The translations under genes and the position numbers were made by a program. This document shows, piece after piece, positions 24,969 through 33,764 of a DNA stretch of 64,000 nucleotides. This DNA comes from Pseudoalteromonas phenolica (GTDB lineage: Bacteria > Pseudomonadota > Gammaproteobacteria > Enterobacterales > Alteromonadaceae), in assembly GCF_001444405.1 (NCBI RefSeq), contig NZ_CP013187.1, positions 2,480,001-2,544,000 of the forward strand, in the 5' to 3' direction. The first letter of the stretch is position 1. The number at the start of each line of letters is the position of its first letter. The notes beneath the pieces were generated by a model. That model was not told where the DNA came from. It worked only from the letters and a program-made list of their open reading frames with translations, and did no database searches.

Positions 24969-25583
24969 TTATTTCGGTCTAGCCATCGCAAAGGGGGCTG
25001 TAATGCCCGAGTATTCCCCACCGCCTAAACGCGCCAGCGGTGCGACTTTATCGGCATGAATTTTTAAACGTTGCTTTGCATCCAAAGAAATGACTTCATC
25101 ATTCACATATAAGGTTTTTACTTTCACAAACACTAACGACTGCGGCGCTTCGCCCATTTGTTGCACCTCATATAACTCACAACCATAAGCGATATGGCAG
25201 TTTTTAATGCGAGGTAGATCACAACCTTCGAACTCCACCAGTTCAATGTCGTTGGCATTGACTTCAGATTCACCATGATCCAGTGTTGCAGCCGTAGCGG
25301 TGACTAAATCGGCATCTTGCTCTGAGGCAATATGAATAACGCATTGTTTGGAATTTATCACGTTTTTAACTGTGTCTTTAATCTCGCCTGTTGGCTTTTT
25401 GCCAGCCGAAAACATCATTAGAGGCGGCGCACTCGACACCGCTGTGAAGTAAGAAAATGGCGCGAGATTGTAGCTTTGCTCGCCCGAGTCAGTTAACACC
25501 CAAGCAATAGGACGCGGGATAATGGTTTGCGTCATTAAGTGATAGATTTGATTGCCAGAAAAGTCAGAGAAATTCAGTTCCAT
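24969..25583 (-). CDS. Flavin reductase-like (flavoredoxin family) protein
   Basis: The 204-residue protein belongs to the FMN-binding split-barrel flavin reductase/flavoredoxin family (DIM6/NTAB type). Typical features are IIPRPIAWVLTDSGE, NLAPFSYFTAVSSAPPLMMFS and the C-terminal LARLGGGEYSGI. Such proteins bind FMN and use NAD(P)H to reduce flavin or carry electrons; the partner cannot be predicted. It stands alone with its own terminator and faces away from the next gene. Confidence 0.88.
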   Translation of the reverse strand: MELNFSDFSGNQIYHLMTQTIIPRPIAWVLTDSGEQSYNLAPFSYFTAVSSAPPLMMFSAGKKPTGEIKDTVKNVINSKQCVIHIASEQDADLVTATAATLDHGESEVNANDIELVEFEGCDLPRIKNCHIAYGCELYEVQQMGEAPQSLVFVKVKTLYVNDEVISLDAKQRLKIHADKVAPLARLGGGEYSGITAPFAMARPK

Positions 25584-25730
25584 TTGTCTTTACCACTTTG
25601 AAAAATAAGACCAACATGATTGCATAAACCATGCGATAAAAATACCTGTAGGTGCAGATAATAATCTCAACTATTACCTAATACGTATATCAGTTAAAAT
25701 TATCGCAATTTAAACTAAGTACCGTCTTTA

Positions 25731-26654
25731 ATGCTCTCAAATCATAGCCCGCTCAACACCCGTTTACCGCTTGTTTATCATCCAAATTACTCGTTTAGTT
25801 TTGATCCGAAACACCGCTTTGTGATGAGTAAATTCGCTAATTTATTTAATGAAGTAAAAAGCATGGGCTTAATTGGTGACAACCTAGTTCAACCAGAACT
25901 TGGCTCACCTACACCACTTGAGCTGGTGCATTGCGAAGACTATATTTGGGATCTATGGCGTAACCAGCTCGATGACAAAACCATGCGTCGGATTGGCTTA
26001 CCTTGGTCAGAGCAATTAATGGCGCGTACTTTTACCGCACCACTTGGTACGTTAAAAACCGCAGAATTAGCCCTTCAACATGGGGTTGCCTGTCACCTTG
26101 CTGGTGGCACCCACCATGCGCATTATGATTTTGGCTCAGGCTATTGCATGGTAAACGACCTTGCATTTACTTCGATAACGCTTATTCAGCAAGGCAAAGT
26201 GAATAATGTACTGATTTTTGATTTAGACGTGCACCAAGGCGATGGCACCGCCGCCATGTTAAAACACAACCCATACGTGTTTACCTGCTCTATTCATTGC
26301 GAGAAGAACTTTCCGTTTAGAAAACACGACAGTGATTTAGATATCGGTCTTGAAAATCATTTAGAAGACGCTGCATATTTAAATATTGTGCAAGAAACCT
26401 TAACGGGGCTGATTGACGATCTAAATCCCGACTTGGTGCTGTACGATGCAGGCGTTGATGTATGGGAGCAAGATACCCTAGGTAAGCTCAATATTTCATG
26501 GCAAGGATTAGAAAAGCGTGATGCGTTAGTGCTTAAAACCTGCCAAAGCAAAGGCGTGCCAGTGGCTACTGTGATCGGTGGTGGTTACGATAAAGATCAT
26601 TTACGATTGGCAAAGCGTCATGCGATTGTAGTGAAACAAGCGGCGTTATTATAG
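25731..26654 (+). CDS. Histone deacetylase-like amidohydrolase
   Basis: The 307-residue zinc enzyme belongs to the HDAC/acetylpolyamine amidohydrolase superfamily. The catalytic pair HH is in GGTHHAHYDFGSGYCMVND, the zinc ligands are in DLDVHQGDGTA (Asp, His) and YDAGVDVWEQD (Asp), and the substrate-channel GGGYD is near the end, so the active site is complete. Bacterial members deacetylate proteins, acetylpolyamines or acetoin-pathway targets; I cannot choose between them. It is a single gene followed by a palindromic extragenic element. Confidence 0.9.
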   Translation: MLSNHSPLNTRLPLVYHPNYSFSFDPKHRFVMSKFANLFNEVKSMGLIGDNLVQPELGSPTPLELVHCEDYIWDLWRNQLDDKTMRRIGLPWSEQLMARTFTAPLGTLKTAELALQHGVACHLAGGTHHAHYDFGSGYCMVNDLAFTSITLIQQGKVNNVLIFDLDVHQGDGTAAMLKHNPYVFTCSIHCEKNFPFRKHDSDLDIGLENHLEDAAYLNIVQETLTGLIDDLNPDLVLYDAGVDVWEQDTLGKLNISWQGLEKRDALVLKTCQSKGVPVATVIGGGYDKDHLRLAKRHAIVVKQAALL

Positions 26655-26660
26655 AAAGGT

Positions 26661-26737
26661 GATATAAAAGATTTAGAAGCGTTGGATAAACCAACGCCTA
26701 CAAGGCTTGCTCTGAGTGGTAGGCATGATTTTATATC
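26661..26737. repeat. 77-bp palindromic extragenic element
   Basis: Perfect 9-bp ends GATATAAAA (26661-26669) and TTTTATATC (26729-26737) enclose a stem-loop GCGTTGG/CCAACGC (26679-26685, 26691-26697) and a second one GCCTAC/GTAGGC (26696-26701, 26719-26724). This nested structure resembles small REP/MITE-like elements. The first hairpin may also end the deacetylase transcript. Confidence 0.55.
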
Positions 26738-26749
26738 GCGCAAAATAAA

Positions 26750-26779
26750 AAAGGTGCAACCCTTTGAGGTCGCACCTTT
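26750..26779 (-). terminator. Terminator of the ABC/DUF4340 operon
   Basis: An 8-bp stem AAAGGTGC/GCACCTTT, extended by three more pairs after a mismatch, is followed on the minus strand by TTTTTATTTT. It lies 29 bases past the DUF4340 stop codon. Confidence 0.85.
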
Positions 26780-26807
26780 GCCTACTTTGGAGTAGAGCTA
26801 CGGCGAA

Positions 26808-27896
26808 TTAATCTGATGTTTCAGTGTCCGTTTGTTGATTTGTTTCATTACTCAATTGCTGCGAATTTTCGTCATCATCTGGGGTAATGAAAAAATCATT
26901 GGCTTTAATATTAGCTAGGTTGTCAAACTGCGCTTTGCCAAGGCTAAACCAAGGTGCAAAGTCACTGCGTTTTACATAATAGCTGTCTTCATGTTCAGCA
27001 AACTCAAAGTCGAACTGCTTTCCGTCGGCATCTTTCACGCTGAGCTTTTCAATCTCTGAAAAAGCGATTTCTTGCTCGGCGATTGCCGTCACCGTTAAGC
27101 TAGAAAATTGCTCAAGCAGCTCATCAATACGCTCGGTGTCGAGTGTCTGACCTTCAGGCAATTTTGCAGGCGCTTTTACTTGCCATATGGTTTCAACACG
27201 GGTCTTTGAGCTGGCGTTTGCCTTAATGATATCTGGTAAAACAGCGCTTTTATCTGCACTTGTGTTTTTAACTGACTCTGTGCGCTCGTCTAGGTCAGCG
27301 TCTTGCTTTACTTGGGCTTTTTCAAATGCTAATCCTGCTTGGCTGATTTCGCTGATATCTTTTACCGACAACAACGACTTATTCAACCAATCATTTTTAT
27401 CAACACTCAGCTGATAGCCGCTGAACTCTATGGTGAACACATCATTATTGTCGCCATTACGCGCGTAGAGCTTTTTAAAGCTGGGTGACTCACCTAATAG
27501 TATGTCAACTTCATCATCACCTAGCTTGTAAGTGATACGTTTTTCAAAGTTGTCATCGGCCACTTTAAAGCGTTCATGACTGGCTTGTGAGCTTGATACA
27601 GGCCAATTCACCTTGCTGTTGATTAAAGTGTCGGTCAGAGCTGACACTTTATAATCAAGTAAAGGCAAGTTTGGATATTCAGCCAAATGCCAACTTTCAC
27701 CGTTTTTTACCAATGTAAGCGGCTTATCATTATCACCTTCTTGCAAGGTAATTTCGGTGATGGCATGTTGCTCTAGACTTAACAATGACACTGGCGCTTG
27801 CGTCTCAAAGCTATTTTGACCGCTATAAAATAGTGAGCCAGCTAGAATCACTTGTGCGCCTAGGGCAACAGATAAAATAGTTACTGCTTTATTCAT
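26808..27896 (-). CDS. DUF4340 domain protein of an ABC system
   Basis: The 362-residue protein has an N-terminal membrane anchor or signal (VTILSVALGAQVILAGSLFYSG) and a long extracytoplasmic part of the DUF4340 type, with two similar beta-rich halves (about 40-185 and 235-345: ITEITLQEGDNDKPLTLVKNGESWHL and IEKLSVKDADGKQFDFEFAE). DUF4340 proteins are regularly encoded beside GldG-like ABC components but have no known biochemical role. It follows the permease gene by 10 bases and is the last gene of the operon before a terminator. The C-terminal tail is Asp/Glu/Gln/Thr-rich and likely disordered. Confidence 0.87.
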   Translation of the reverse strand: MNKAVTILSVALGAQVILAGSLFYSGQNSFETQAPVSLLSLEQHAITEITLQEGDNDKPLTLVKNGESWHLAEYPNLPLLDYKVSALTDTLINSKVNWPVSSSQASHERFKVADDNFEKRITYKLGDDEVDILLGESPSFKKLYARNGDNNDVFTIEFSGYQLSVDKNDWLNKSLLSVKDISEISQAGLAFEKAQVKQDADLDERTESVKNTSADKSAVLPDIIKANASSKTRVETIWQVKAPAKLPEGQTLDTERIDELLEQFSSLTVTAIAEQEIAFSEIEKLSVKDADGKQFDFEFAEHEDSYYVKRSDFAPWFSLGKAQFDNLANIKANDFFITPDDDENSQQLSNETNQQTDTETSD

Positions 27897-27906
27897 GGTT
27901 TCACTC

Positions 27907-30840
27907 CTATTGCGAAATCCAAGTTAAATACTCACGCTGCTTGCGCTTTCTACGTTGACGATCAGAAAGGGCTAAGCCCATTAACAATGCGAAGGCCAGC
28001 GCATAGTTTCCGTATTCCCAAATAAGCTGTTGGTCATGCTCCATTGGTGGTAGGGTGCGGTTGAAATTGCCGCGCGCGCGAATGCTCATGAGCGCTCGAT
28101 CTTCCAGCGACCAATCTACGGCGTTCATCATTAGCTGCAAACTATTTAAATAATCGCTTTGCGATACGCCTGCGGTCAGTTGCAACACTTGGTCTTGTAC
28201 AAAATCATTTGAGCTGAACAAGATAATGCGTGCACTGTCTGGCGCGTGCTTAATCACACTGCTGACATCAAACTGTGTGTCGCTCTGGGCTTCACTGTTT
28301 TCAGACTCATTCTCAACGTTGTCAGCCGATGCATCGCTTTGAGAATTGGACTCTTTTGCACCTAAAAGCGGAGAGCTTTTATCTGCAAAGTATGAGGTAA
28401 ATTTACCTTGTGCCATCACACCCATTAACTGCTTCGCGGTGTCACCTTCTGAGAGATAACTCGCCTCGCCTTGCGCGTTTAGCTGCGGCATCACATCAAG
28501 AGACGATGACGTCCACGCTTTATCAGAGCTTTCAATCAATTTAGTGAAAGTCACATTGCCTTTATTCTCTGCAAGGGTAATGGGCGACGACCAAGCCATG
28601 GTCAGCTGCGGTAGCTCAGAAGTGATTAAATTGTCTTGATTTAACCCATCGCGTATATCTGCAAAATAAGGGTAATCCAACATACGCATTTCTTGCAGCT
28701 GGAAACCACCGACATTACGGGTTACTGGAATTGGGAATGCCGCATTTGTAGCATCCATCACTAGGCTGTTTTCAATGTTTAAACCATGATGTGCCAACCA
28801 GTCTGTCAGCCCACTGTCGACTGAGGTCATATTCAAACTGCCACCGGCAAGGTTGATGCTGTAAGGCGACGTCGCTGCGATCACCGTTCCGCCTTTCATT
28901 AAGAATTGGTCTACAGCAAATAACTGTTTTTCATCCAGTGATTTAGGCGCGACGAGCATTAGAATGTCGGCTTCACCCGAAACACTGCCATCGGTTAAAT
29001 CTTCATTGATGATGTTCAGCTCACTGCCTAACATGCGCTCTAGCTCTCTAAAGCTGCTGCTTGGCATGCCGTAGCCATAGCTCGGGGCTGAGGCGGGTTT
29101 TACCAGCGCTAAGTTTTTAGTGAATCCAGAGGCAAAACGCTTGATTGCCGCATCGAGGTTGCGCTCAAAGCTTGCGTCACTAAAGTCATCCAGTGGAATT
29201 TGTACAATTTGATCTTCGCCCGCTAAAGTCAGATAAAAGTAGAAGGTTTGATCTGAGAAAAAGCTGGTTGCCATTGGCTCAAAACCATAGTCTTCGGCTA
29301 TTTGAGTTGCAACTTTACCGCCTTCGGCTTCTGGCTCAATAAAATTAACAGCCAACTTGTCGTAAGACTTAGCTTGTACATCATTTAAATGCTTTTCAAT
29401 GCCCTGCTTTAAGGTTTGTAACTGCTCAGGCAGTTTATCATTTGCCGACACATAGGCATTAAACGTCAGTGTTTGCTTCACAGTGTCGAATAAGTTACCG
29501 CCGCTTTGATAGTTTTGCAGTACGGTTTTAATCGCGCGGGTAATGTCATGTTCAGGGTTACGTAACAGCACTTCAACATCTGACTCGGCACGAGCATTAA
29601 CTTCGATTAAGTCTCTAAACCCTAGTACTTGATGCTCGTCACCGTATTGCACCAGAATATTAAAATAAGAGCTGACAATGGAAGCTTGATAACGGTCGGC
29701 AACCTGAAACGGCATTGGTTTAATGCCAAATTGGGTGTTGGCTTCTTCTTCAAGCTCAGGGTGCATTTGCGGATCAATAAATTCTACGCGCACTCTGCCA
29801 TCGGCAACAACTTCGTACTCTTGTAATAAGTCTTTCACTTGTGGCACCAGTGGCGCAAGTAACGGGTGGGTTTTATTACTGAAATATCCTCGGATCAACA
29901 TAGGCTCTTGTAATTGCGCCAAATAAGACTCTGTCGCCTCAGAAATCGAGTATTGTTTGCCTGCAGTTGTGTCTAAGCGCAGTTGTGGTAACTGACTAAG
30001 CCAAACATTAGCTGTGAGTAAATTTACCACCAGCAAGCCTGTTACTAGCTGCCAGGTTTTATGATGACTTGATTGTGTATTTGCTTTGTTGTCGTTTTTC
30101 GCCCAGCGCTCTTGCTCTAAAAAGTAAGTGTTTAAAGCCAAGAACACCAAAGTTAACGACACATAATAGACCAAGTCTCGCACATCAATGACACCACGGG
30201 TGATGTCGTCAAAACGCGCGCCAGTGCCGAGTTGTCTTAAAAATTCAGCCCCTTCATGAGAGAAAAAGTCAGTGATTGCAGCGGTACCAATAAAGTAAAA
30301 AAGTCCGCCAATCACACATGCGGTGATCAAACTGACTATTTGATTGTCACTGCGCGCTGATATCGCTAAACCAATGGCAATATAGGCGCTACCCAATAAC
30401 AACACTGCCAAATAACCCGAAATAACGGGGCCCCAGTCTAACTCGCCTAAAAAGCTAACGGTGATCGGCAAAGGCAGTGTGATCACTAACGCTATCGCCA
30501 GCAGTGCCAAACAACCTAAAAACTTGCCCAATACAAAGTGCCACAGTGGCACCGATAAGGTATGCACGTATTCGATGGTGCCGCTACGTCGTTCTTCACT
30601 CCAGAGCTTCATGGTTAAGGTTGCCGATAAGAAGATCAATAGAATGGGCATCCACTCAAACATCGGGCGCACATCGGCAATGTTACGAGAGAAAAATGCC
30701 TCAGCCCAAAAGAAGATAAATAAGGTTAACCCCACAAATGCGCCAATGAACAAGTAAGCAATGGGCGATGAGAAAAATAGCGCGATTTCTTTTTGCGCAA
30801 TACGAACAGCATTAAACTGCGCAGATTGACTAGGCTGCAT
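27907..30840 (-). CDS. Fused GldF-like permease and GldG-like extracytoplasmic protein
   Basis: The 977-residue protein combines an ABC-2 permease (about residues 1-240, six helices; IAQKEIALFFSSPIAYLFIG and MKLWSEERRSGTIEYVHTL are hallmarks) with a GldG-like domain (about 270-950: LRLDTTAGKQYSISEATESYL, EYEVVADGRVRVEFIDPQMHP) and a final transmembrane helix (YALAFALLMGLALSDRQRR). GldF and GldG are separate proteins in Bacteroidetes gliding machinery; here they are one chain. I place the start at 30840 (MQPSQ) because GGAGGAG lies at the right distance and overlaps the ATPase stop by 11 bases; an upstream start would add 13 residues. An acidic linker near residues 820-850 is low complexity. 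Confidence 0.87.
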   Translation of the reverse strand: MQPSQSAQFNAVRIAQKEIALFFSSPIAYLFIGAFVGLTLFIFFWAEAFFSRNIADVRPMFEWMPILLIFLSATLTMKLWSEERRSGTIEYVHTLSVPLWHFVLGKFLGCLALLAIALVITLPLPITVSFLGELDWGPVISGYLAVLLLGSAYIAIGLAISARSDNQIVSLITACVIGGLFYFIGTAAITDFFSHEGAEFLRQLGTGARFDDITRGVIDVRDLVYYVSLTLVFLALNTYFLEQERWAKNDNKANTQSSHHKTWQLVTGLLVVNLLTANVWLSQLPQLRLDTTAGKQYSISEATESYLAQLQEPMLIRGYFSNKTHPLLAPLVPQVKDLLQEYEVVADGRVRVEFIDPQMHPELEEEANTQFGIKPMPFQVADRYQASIVSSYFNILVQYGDEHQVLGFRDLIEVNARAESDVEVLLRNPEHDITRAIKTVLQNYQSGGNLFDTVKQTLTFNAYVSANDKLPEQLQTLKQGIEKHLNDVQAKSYDKLAVNFIEPEAEGGKVATQIAEDYGFEPMATSFFSDQTFYFYLTLAGEDQIVQIPLDDFSDASFERNLDAAIKRFASGFTKNLALVKPASAPSYGYGMPSSSFRELERMLGSELNIINEDLTDGSVSGEADILMLVAPKSLDEKQLFAVDQFLMKGGTVIAATSPYSINLAGGSLNMTSVDSGLTDWLAHHGLNIENSLVMDATNAAFPIPVTRNVGGFQLQEMRMLDYPYFADIRDGLNQDNLITSELPQLTMAWSSPITLAENKGNVTFTKLIESSDKAWTSSSLDVMPQLNAQGEASYLSEGDTAKQLMGVMAQGKFTSYFADKSSPLLGAKESNSQSDASADNVENESENSEAQSDTQFDVSSVIKHAPDSARIILFSSNDFVQDQVLQLTAGVSQSDYLNSLQLMMNAVDWSLEDRALMSIRARGNFNRTLPPMEHDQQLIWEYGNYALAFALLMGLALSDRQRRKRKQREYLTWISQ

Positions 30841-31783
30841 GCACGGCTCCTCCCTTAGTGTTATTCGTGGTCGCGACAAATTCGTCGTTATTGATTTGGT
30901 TAAAGACGGTTTCTAGGTCACGTTTTTGCGGGTAAATGGCAAACAATTGCGCGCCACTTTCAATAATGGTTTTGCTGATAGTGGCTGCTACTTGCTGCAT
31001 GTTCGCCAAGTCTTCTAAGCTCACGATAAATTTTTGTGGCTCGTGTTCAACAGCAAAAATGCCTTTAATGTCTGTGAGCTTTTTCACTTCTGCTAAGTCG
31101 CTTTCGACCACCAGCTGTTTGCTGTGCTGCAATGCTTCGAGTTGTTCATCGAGGACCAGTTGCCCCGATTTCAAGATCAACACGCGATCACACAAAGCAT
31201 TCACCTCTTGCATAATATGGGTCGATAAAATCACCGTGGCTTTTTTAGCGATGTCTCTAATCAGCTCACGCATATGTTGTGTTTGCTCTGGGTCGAGGCC
31301 ATTGGTTGGCTCATCCAAAATCAATAGTTTTGGTTGCCCTAAAATTGCCTGTGCCACACCCACACGCTGCTTATAACCACGTGATAAAGTTTCGATGGGG
31401 GCTAACAATTTTGCCGATAAGTCAGTGGCTTTGATGGCACGTTTGATTTCGGCTACTTTAGTGTTGCCCTTTAACCCTTTTAAATCAGCGGCGTAATCTA
31501 GGTACTCGGCCACGCTCATTTCTGGGTAGACGGGTAAACTTTCTGGTAAATAACCAAGTTGGCTTTGAAGTTTTTTAGGGTCTTTAGAAAGCGTTACGCC
31601 ATCTAAGCTAACATCACCGATGTCAGCTTCGAGATAGCCACTGATCATTTTCATTATGGTGGTTTTACCCGCGCCGTTGTGCCCAAGCAGCCCGATAATT
31701 TCACCTTTTTGGATTTTAAAACTCACAGAATCTACAGCTTTAAAACTGCCATAGCTGCGAGTTAAATTACTCACCTCTAACAT
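30830..31783 (-). CDS. ABC transporter ATPase (GldA-like)
   Basis: The 317-residue ATPase has Walker A GLLGHNGAGKTTIMK (about residue 32), signature LSRGYKQRVGVAQAIL (about 132), Walker B LLILDEPTNGLDPEQ and the switch His in ILSTHIMQEV. It belongs to the ABC-2 export ATPase group close to GldA/CcmA. The C-terminal 100 residues form a separate regulatory domain. It overlaps the fused permease gene by 11 bases and heads a three-gene operon with it and the DUF4340 gene. The organism shows no Bacteroidetes-type gliding genes here, so the exported or extracted substrate is unknown. Confidence 0.92.
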   Translation of the reverse strand: MLEVSNLTRSYGSFKAVDSVSFKIQKGEIIGLLGHNGAGKTTIMKMISGYLEADIGDVSLDGVTLSKDPKKLQSQLGYLPESLPVYPEMSVAEYLDYAADLKGLKGNTKVAEIKRAIKATDLSAKLLAPIETLSRGYKQRVGVAQAILGQPKLLILDEPTNGLDPEQTQHMRELIRDIAKKATVILSTHIMQEVNALCDRVLILKSGQLVLDEQLEALQHSKQLVVESDLAEVKKLTDIKGIFAVEHEPQKFIVSLEDLANMQQVAATISKTIIESGAQLFAIYPQKRDLETVFNQINNDEFVATTNNTKGGAVHAA

Positions 31784-31820
31784 GGAAGTCTCCGAATTAA
31801 GCTAAATTAACCTGAACTCT

Positions 31821-31987
31821 GGATAATAAATTTATCTGCAGCGGCTACTTTCAACGCTAACTGCGTTAAATTTACTTGCAATAGGCCTGCTATTGACGCG
31901 CAAATTCGCCTTGCCTACATGGAAGTAGGTACCTTGGCGATAGCAGGACGCGTGAGCGGTGTTATCCCTAAAAGTTTCCGGCTGCAG
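31821..31987. repeat. Structured palindromic extragenic element, about 165 bp
   Basis: Nested inverted repeats run through this stretch: GGATAA (31821-31826) with TTATCC (31963-31968), CTGCAGC (31836-31842) with GCTGCAG (31981-31987), CCTGCTAT (31886-31893) with ATAGCAGG (31940-31947), and the central CCTAC-ATGGAA-GTAGG (31914-31929). Nothing in it looks coding. It resembles dispersed palindromic elements of alteromonads. Confidence 0.55.
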
Positions 31988-32137
31988 ACTTAAATGACGC
32001 TTATCGATTAAATATCGCTATGTCAGTAAATCTCTTAACCAAAGCTCAGCTTAGTTTCTAGTTGTTTATAAATAGATTTTTATTTGAAAAGAGTGCTCGA
32101 GACGTTATCGAAAAATACATTGTTATTATCTCCATAG

Positions 32138-32296
32138 TTGCTGGGTTTGTCCCCAAAACAAAGTAAAGAACGAATCGCATTTTTTGATATGGGCAAACTA
32201 AAAAAGTTCAAGAGAGAAATTTTAAATTTATCTATTCAAGTTTATGCCTCTTCTTTATTCTACGGGCTCAATCTACAACCACATGATTTTAAATAA
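32138..32296 (+). other. Possible small ORF or gene remnant
   Basis: A TTG-started frame of 52 codons with protein-like composition (for example KERIAFFDMGKLKKFKRE and YGLNLQPHDFK) ends in TAA. There is no clear ribosome site and an overlapping frame just upstream also looks protein-like, which would fit a decayed gene. I do not recognise a family. Confidence 0.22.
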
Positions 32297-32386
32297 CAAA
32301 AATTAGAATATGACGTTAGTGCAAATACACCACCTACCACTTTTAGCGTGTTTTAAAACTCTCCATCAGTTATTGTGTTTATTGGC

Positions 32387-32392
32387 TATAAT
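32387..32392 (+). promoter_or_regulatory. -10 box (TATAAT) for the binding-protein gene
   Basis: A consensus TATAAT lies 27 bases before the ATG at 32420; no good -35 hexamer is seen at 16-18 bp. Its position excludes the upstream GTG (32375) as the true start. Confidence 0.5.
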
Positions 32393-32419
32393 GGAATAAA
32401 TCAACTTCAAGTGGTGTTT

Positions 32420-33280
32420 ATGAAGTATTTTCTCTCGCTGTGCCTTTTAATATTATTGTCGATGAGTGTTGAAGCTAAGCCGATTACACTTTTAAGTGAC
32501 GACCCAAAAGATCTAGAACTCTTTTTTAAAGATGGCCGCTACGATATTGCCAGCGATTCATATCGATTATTATTGCAAAATTTAGTGGACGTAGAGTTTG
32601 AACTAAAAATAGCACCGACTGCACGTATAGATTCGCTTCTCAGGCAAAACAAAACCATTTGTGCAGTAAACCGTATAAAAACAGAAGAACGTCTTCTTTA
32701 TAACCTGTACTCTTATCCTGTTCATTTATATCCTAGTCATCGCCTTTACTACTTCAAAGATCGAACTCCATTACTTGATAGTATGATCACGCAGACTGGA
32801 GAGCTCATTAATTTAAACAAGCTTTTTGGACATTACACTTCCGCAAATATTGCTATTGAAACCGGCCGCTCTTATGGCAAAAACCTTGATCAACAACTAA
32901 CTAAGCTAAATCAAGAGAACATTTTGTTTCGTGCAGGTAGCGACGCCTATGAAGCCATGATCAAATTATTTCAGCGCCATCGCGTAGACTTTTTAATTTC
33001 ATACCCCACCATTTTTAAGCAATATTACTCTGATAACCAGAGTAATATTGCGTCTGTAGCCATAGCAAGACACCCTCTTTTTATTGCGGGCCATATTGCG
33101 TGCAGCAGCACACCAAGGTCTGAAAAAATCATCGCTGAAATAAATAAAGCTCTTTTAAAGATATATCCTACTGAGGAATATTTATCGATGCACTTACACC
33201 ATGTGCCAAACACTGAGCAAAGCCTGTTAACTCGCAGGATCAGCGACTTATTTTTGAAATATAAATTGCTCAGTGATTAA
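32420..33280 (+). CDS. Periplasmic solute-binding-like protein
   Basis: The 286-residue protein has a signal peptide (MKYFLSLCLLILLSMSVEA) and a mature part resembling the SBP_bac_3-like/TIGR02285-type group often annotated as amino-acid binding: FELKIAPTARIDSLLRQNKTIC, a hinge-like IAIETGRSYGKNLDQQL and FLISYPTIFKQYYSDN. No transport genes are next to it, so it may act as a sensor or be an orphan. The start at 32420 is preferred because a TATAAT box overlaps the longer reading frame and the signal peptide begins there. Confidence 0.75.
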   Translation: MKYFLSLCLLILLSMSVEAKPITLLSDDPKDLELFFKDGRYDIASDSYRLLLQNLVDVEFELKIAPTARIDSLLRQNKTICAVNRIKTEERLLYNLYSYPVHLYPSHRLYYFKDRTPLLDSMITQTGELINLNKLFGHYTSANIAIETGRSYGKNLDQQLTKLNQENILFRAGSDAYEAMIKLFQRHRVDFLISYPTIFKQYYSDNQSNIASVAIARHPLFIAGHIACSSTPRSEKIIAEINKALLKIYPTEEYLSMHLHHVPNTEQSLLTRRISDLFLKYKLLSD

Positions 33281-33295
33281 GTTTTTCGATAGGTG

Positions 33296-33664
33296 TTATA
33301 TGGCGTTATACACATATTGATTACTAAAAAGTAAAGCTCCCGATAAAGACAAAGTGACTATTGCAGGCAGCGCATCTTTTAGTGTGTCAAAACGTAGATG
33401 AAAGAAAATAGCGCCTATTGATGTAAATAAAATACCAATTGCACCGAACGCATTGAGTAAGCTGTTACCTGTTAATACTGATAACAACAAACACAGTCCT
33501 GATGCGCTTTCTATCAACCCAATTAAGAACATATGGGTACGATTCAAGCCATAGTTTTTGAAAAAACCTAACTGGATCTGAAAAATCGTCTTCTGCCACC
33601 CCGTTAATTTAATTGAACTTGCAAATGAAAAGAACGCGAATAACACCAATGAAATAATCGTCAT
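33296..33664 (-). CDS. DoxX-like small membrane protein
   Basis: The 122-residue protein has four transmembrane helices and the layout of DoxX-family proteins: a first helix with a conserved Lys after it (SFASSIKLTGWQKTIFQIQLGFFKNYGL), then FLIGLIESASGLCLLLSVL and AFGAIGILFTSIGAIFFHLRF. DoxX proteins are linked to thiol redox and oxidative stress in some bacteria. It is divergent from a LysR regulator across 100 bp, so it is probably that regulator's target. Confidence 0.78.
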   Translation of the reverse strand: MTIISLVLFAFFSFASSIKLTGWQKTIFQIQLGFFKNYGLNRTHMFLIGLIESASGLCLLLSVLTGNSLLNAFGAIGILFTSIGAIFFHLRFDTLKDALPAIVTLSLSGALLFSNQYVYNAI

Positions 33665-33699
33665 GTTTAAACTCCGTATTTAATACTGGTGCTATTTAA

Positions 33700-33761
33700 G
33701 CATTCCTAAAATTATCTATAAATGCTATTAATTACATAATTGATATTCCAAATAGGAATGC
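33700..33761. promoter_or_regulatory. Paired 9-bp arms in the DoxX/LysR intergenic region
   Basis: GCATTCCTA (33700-33708) and TAGGAATGC (33753-33761) face each other across 44 bases, one arm near each divergent start codon. They may be two halves of a LysR control site. Confidence 0.35.
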
Positions 33762-33764
33762 ATA

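Larger units (their letters stand above)
31800..32419. other. 620-bp intergenic region upstream of the ABC operon
   Basis: The left half holds the palindromic element described separately. The right half (about 32050-32300) is AT-rich, contains short protein-like reading frames (including 32138-32296) but no convincing gene, and ends with a TATAAT box before the binding-protein gene. No tRNA or riboswitch fold was recognised. Confidence 0.6.

Noticed and set aside
30841..30879. Longer start for the fused GldFG permease
   Set aside because: The extra 13 residues lie inside the ATPase gene and lack a ribosome site, whereas GGAGGAG fits the start at 30840.
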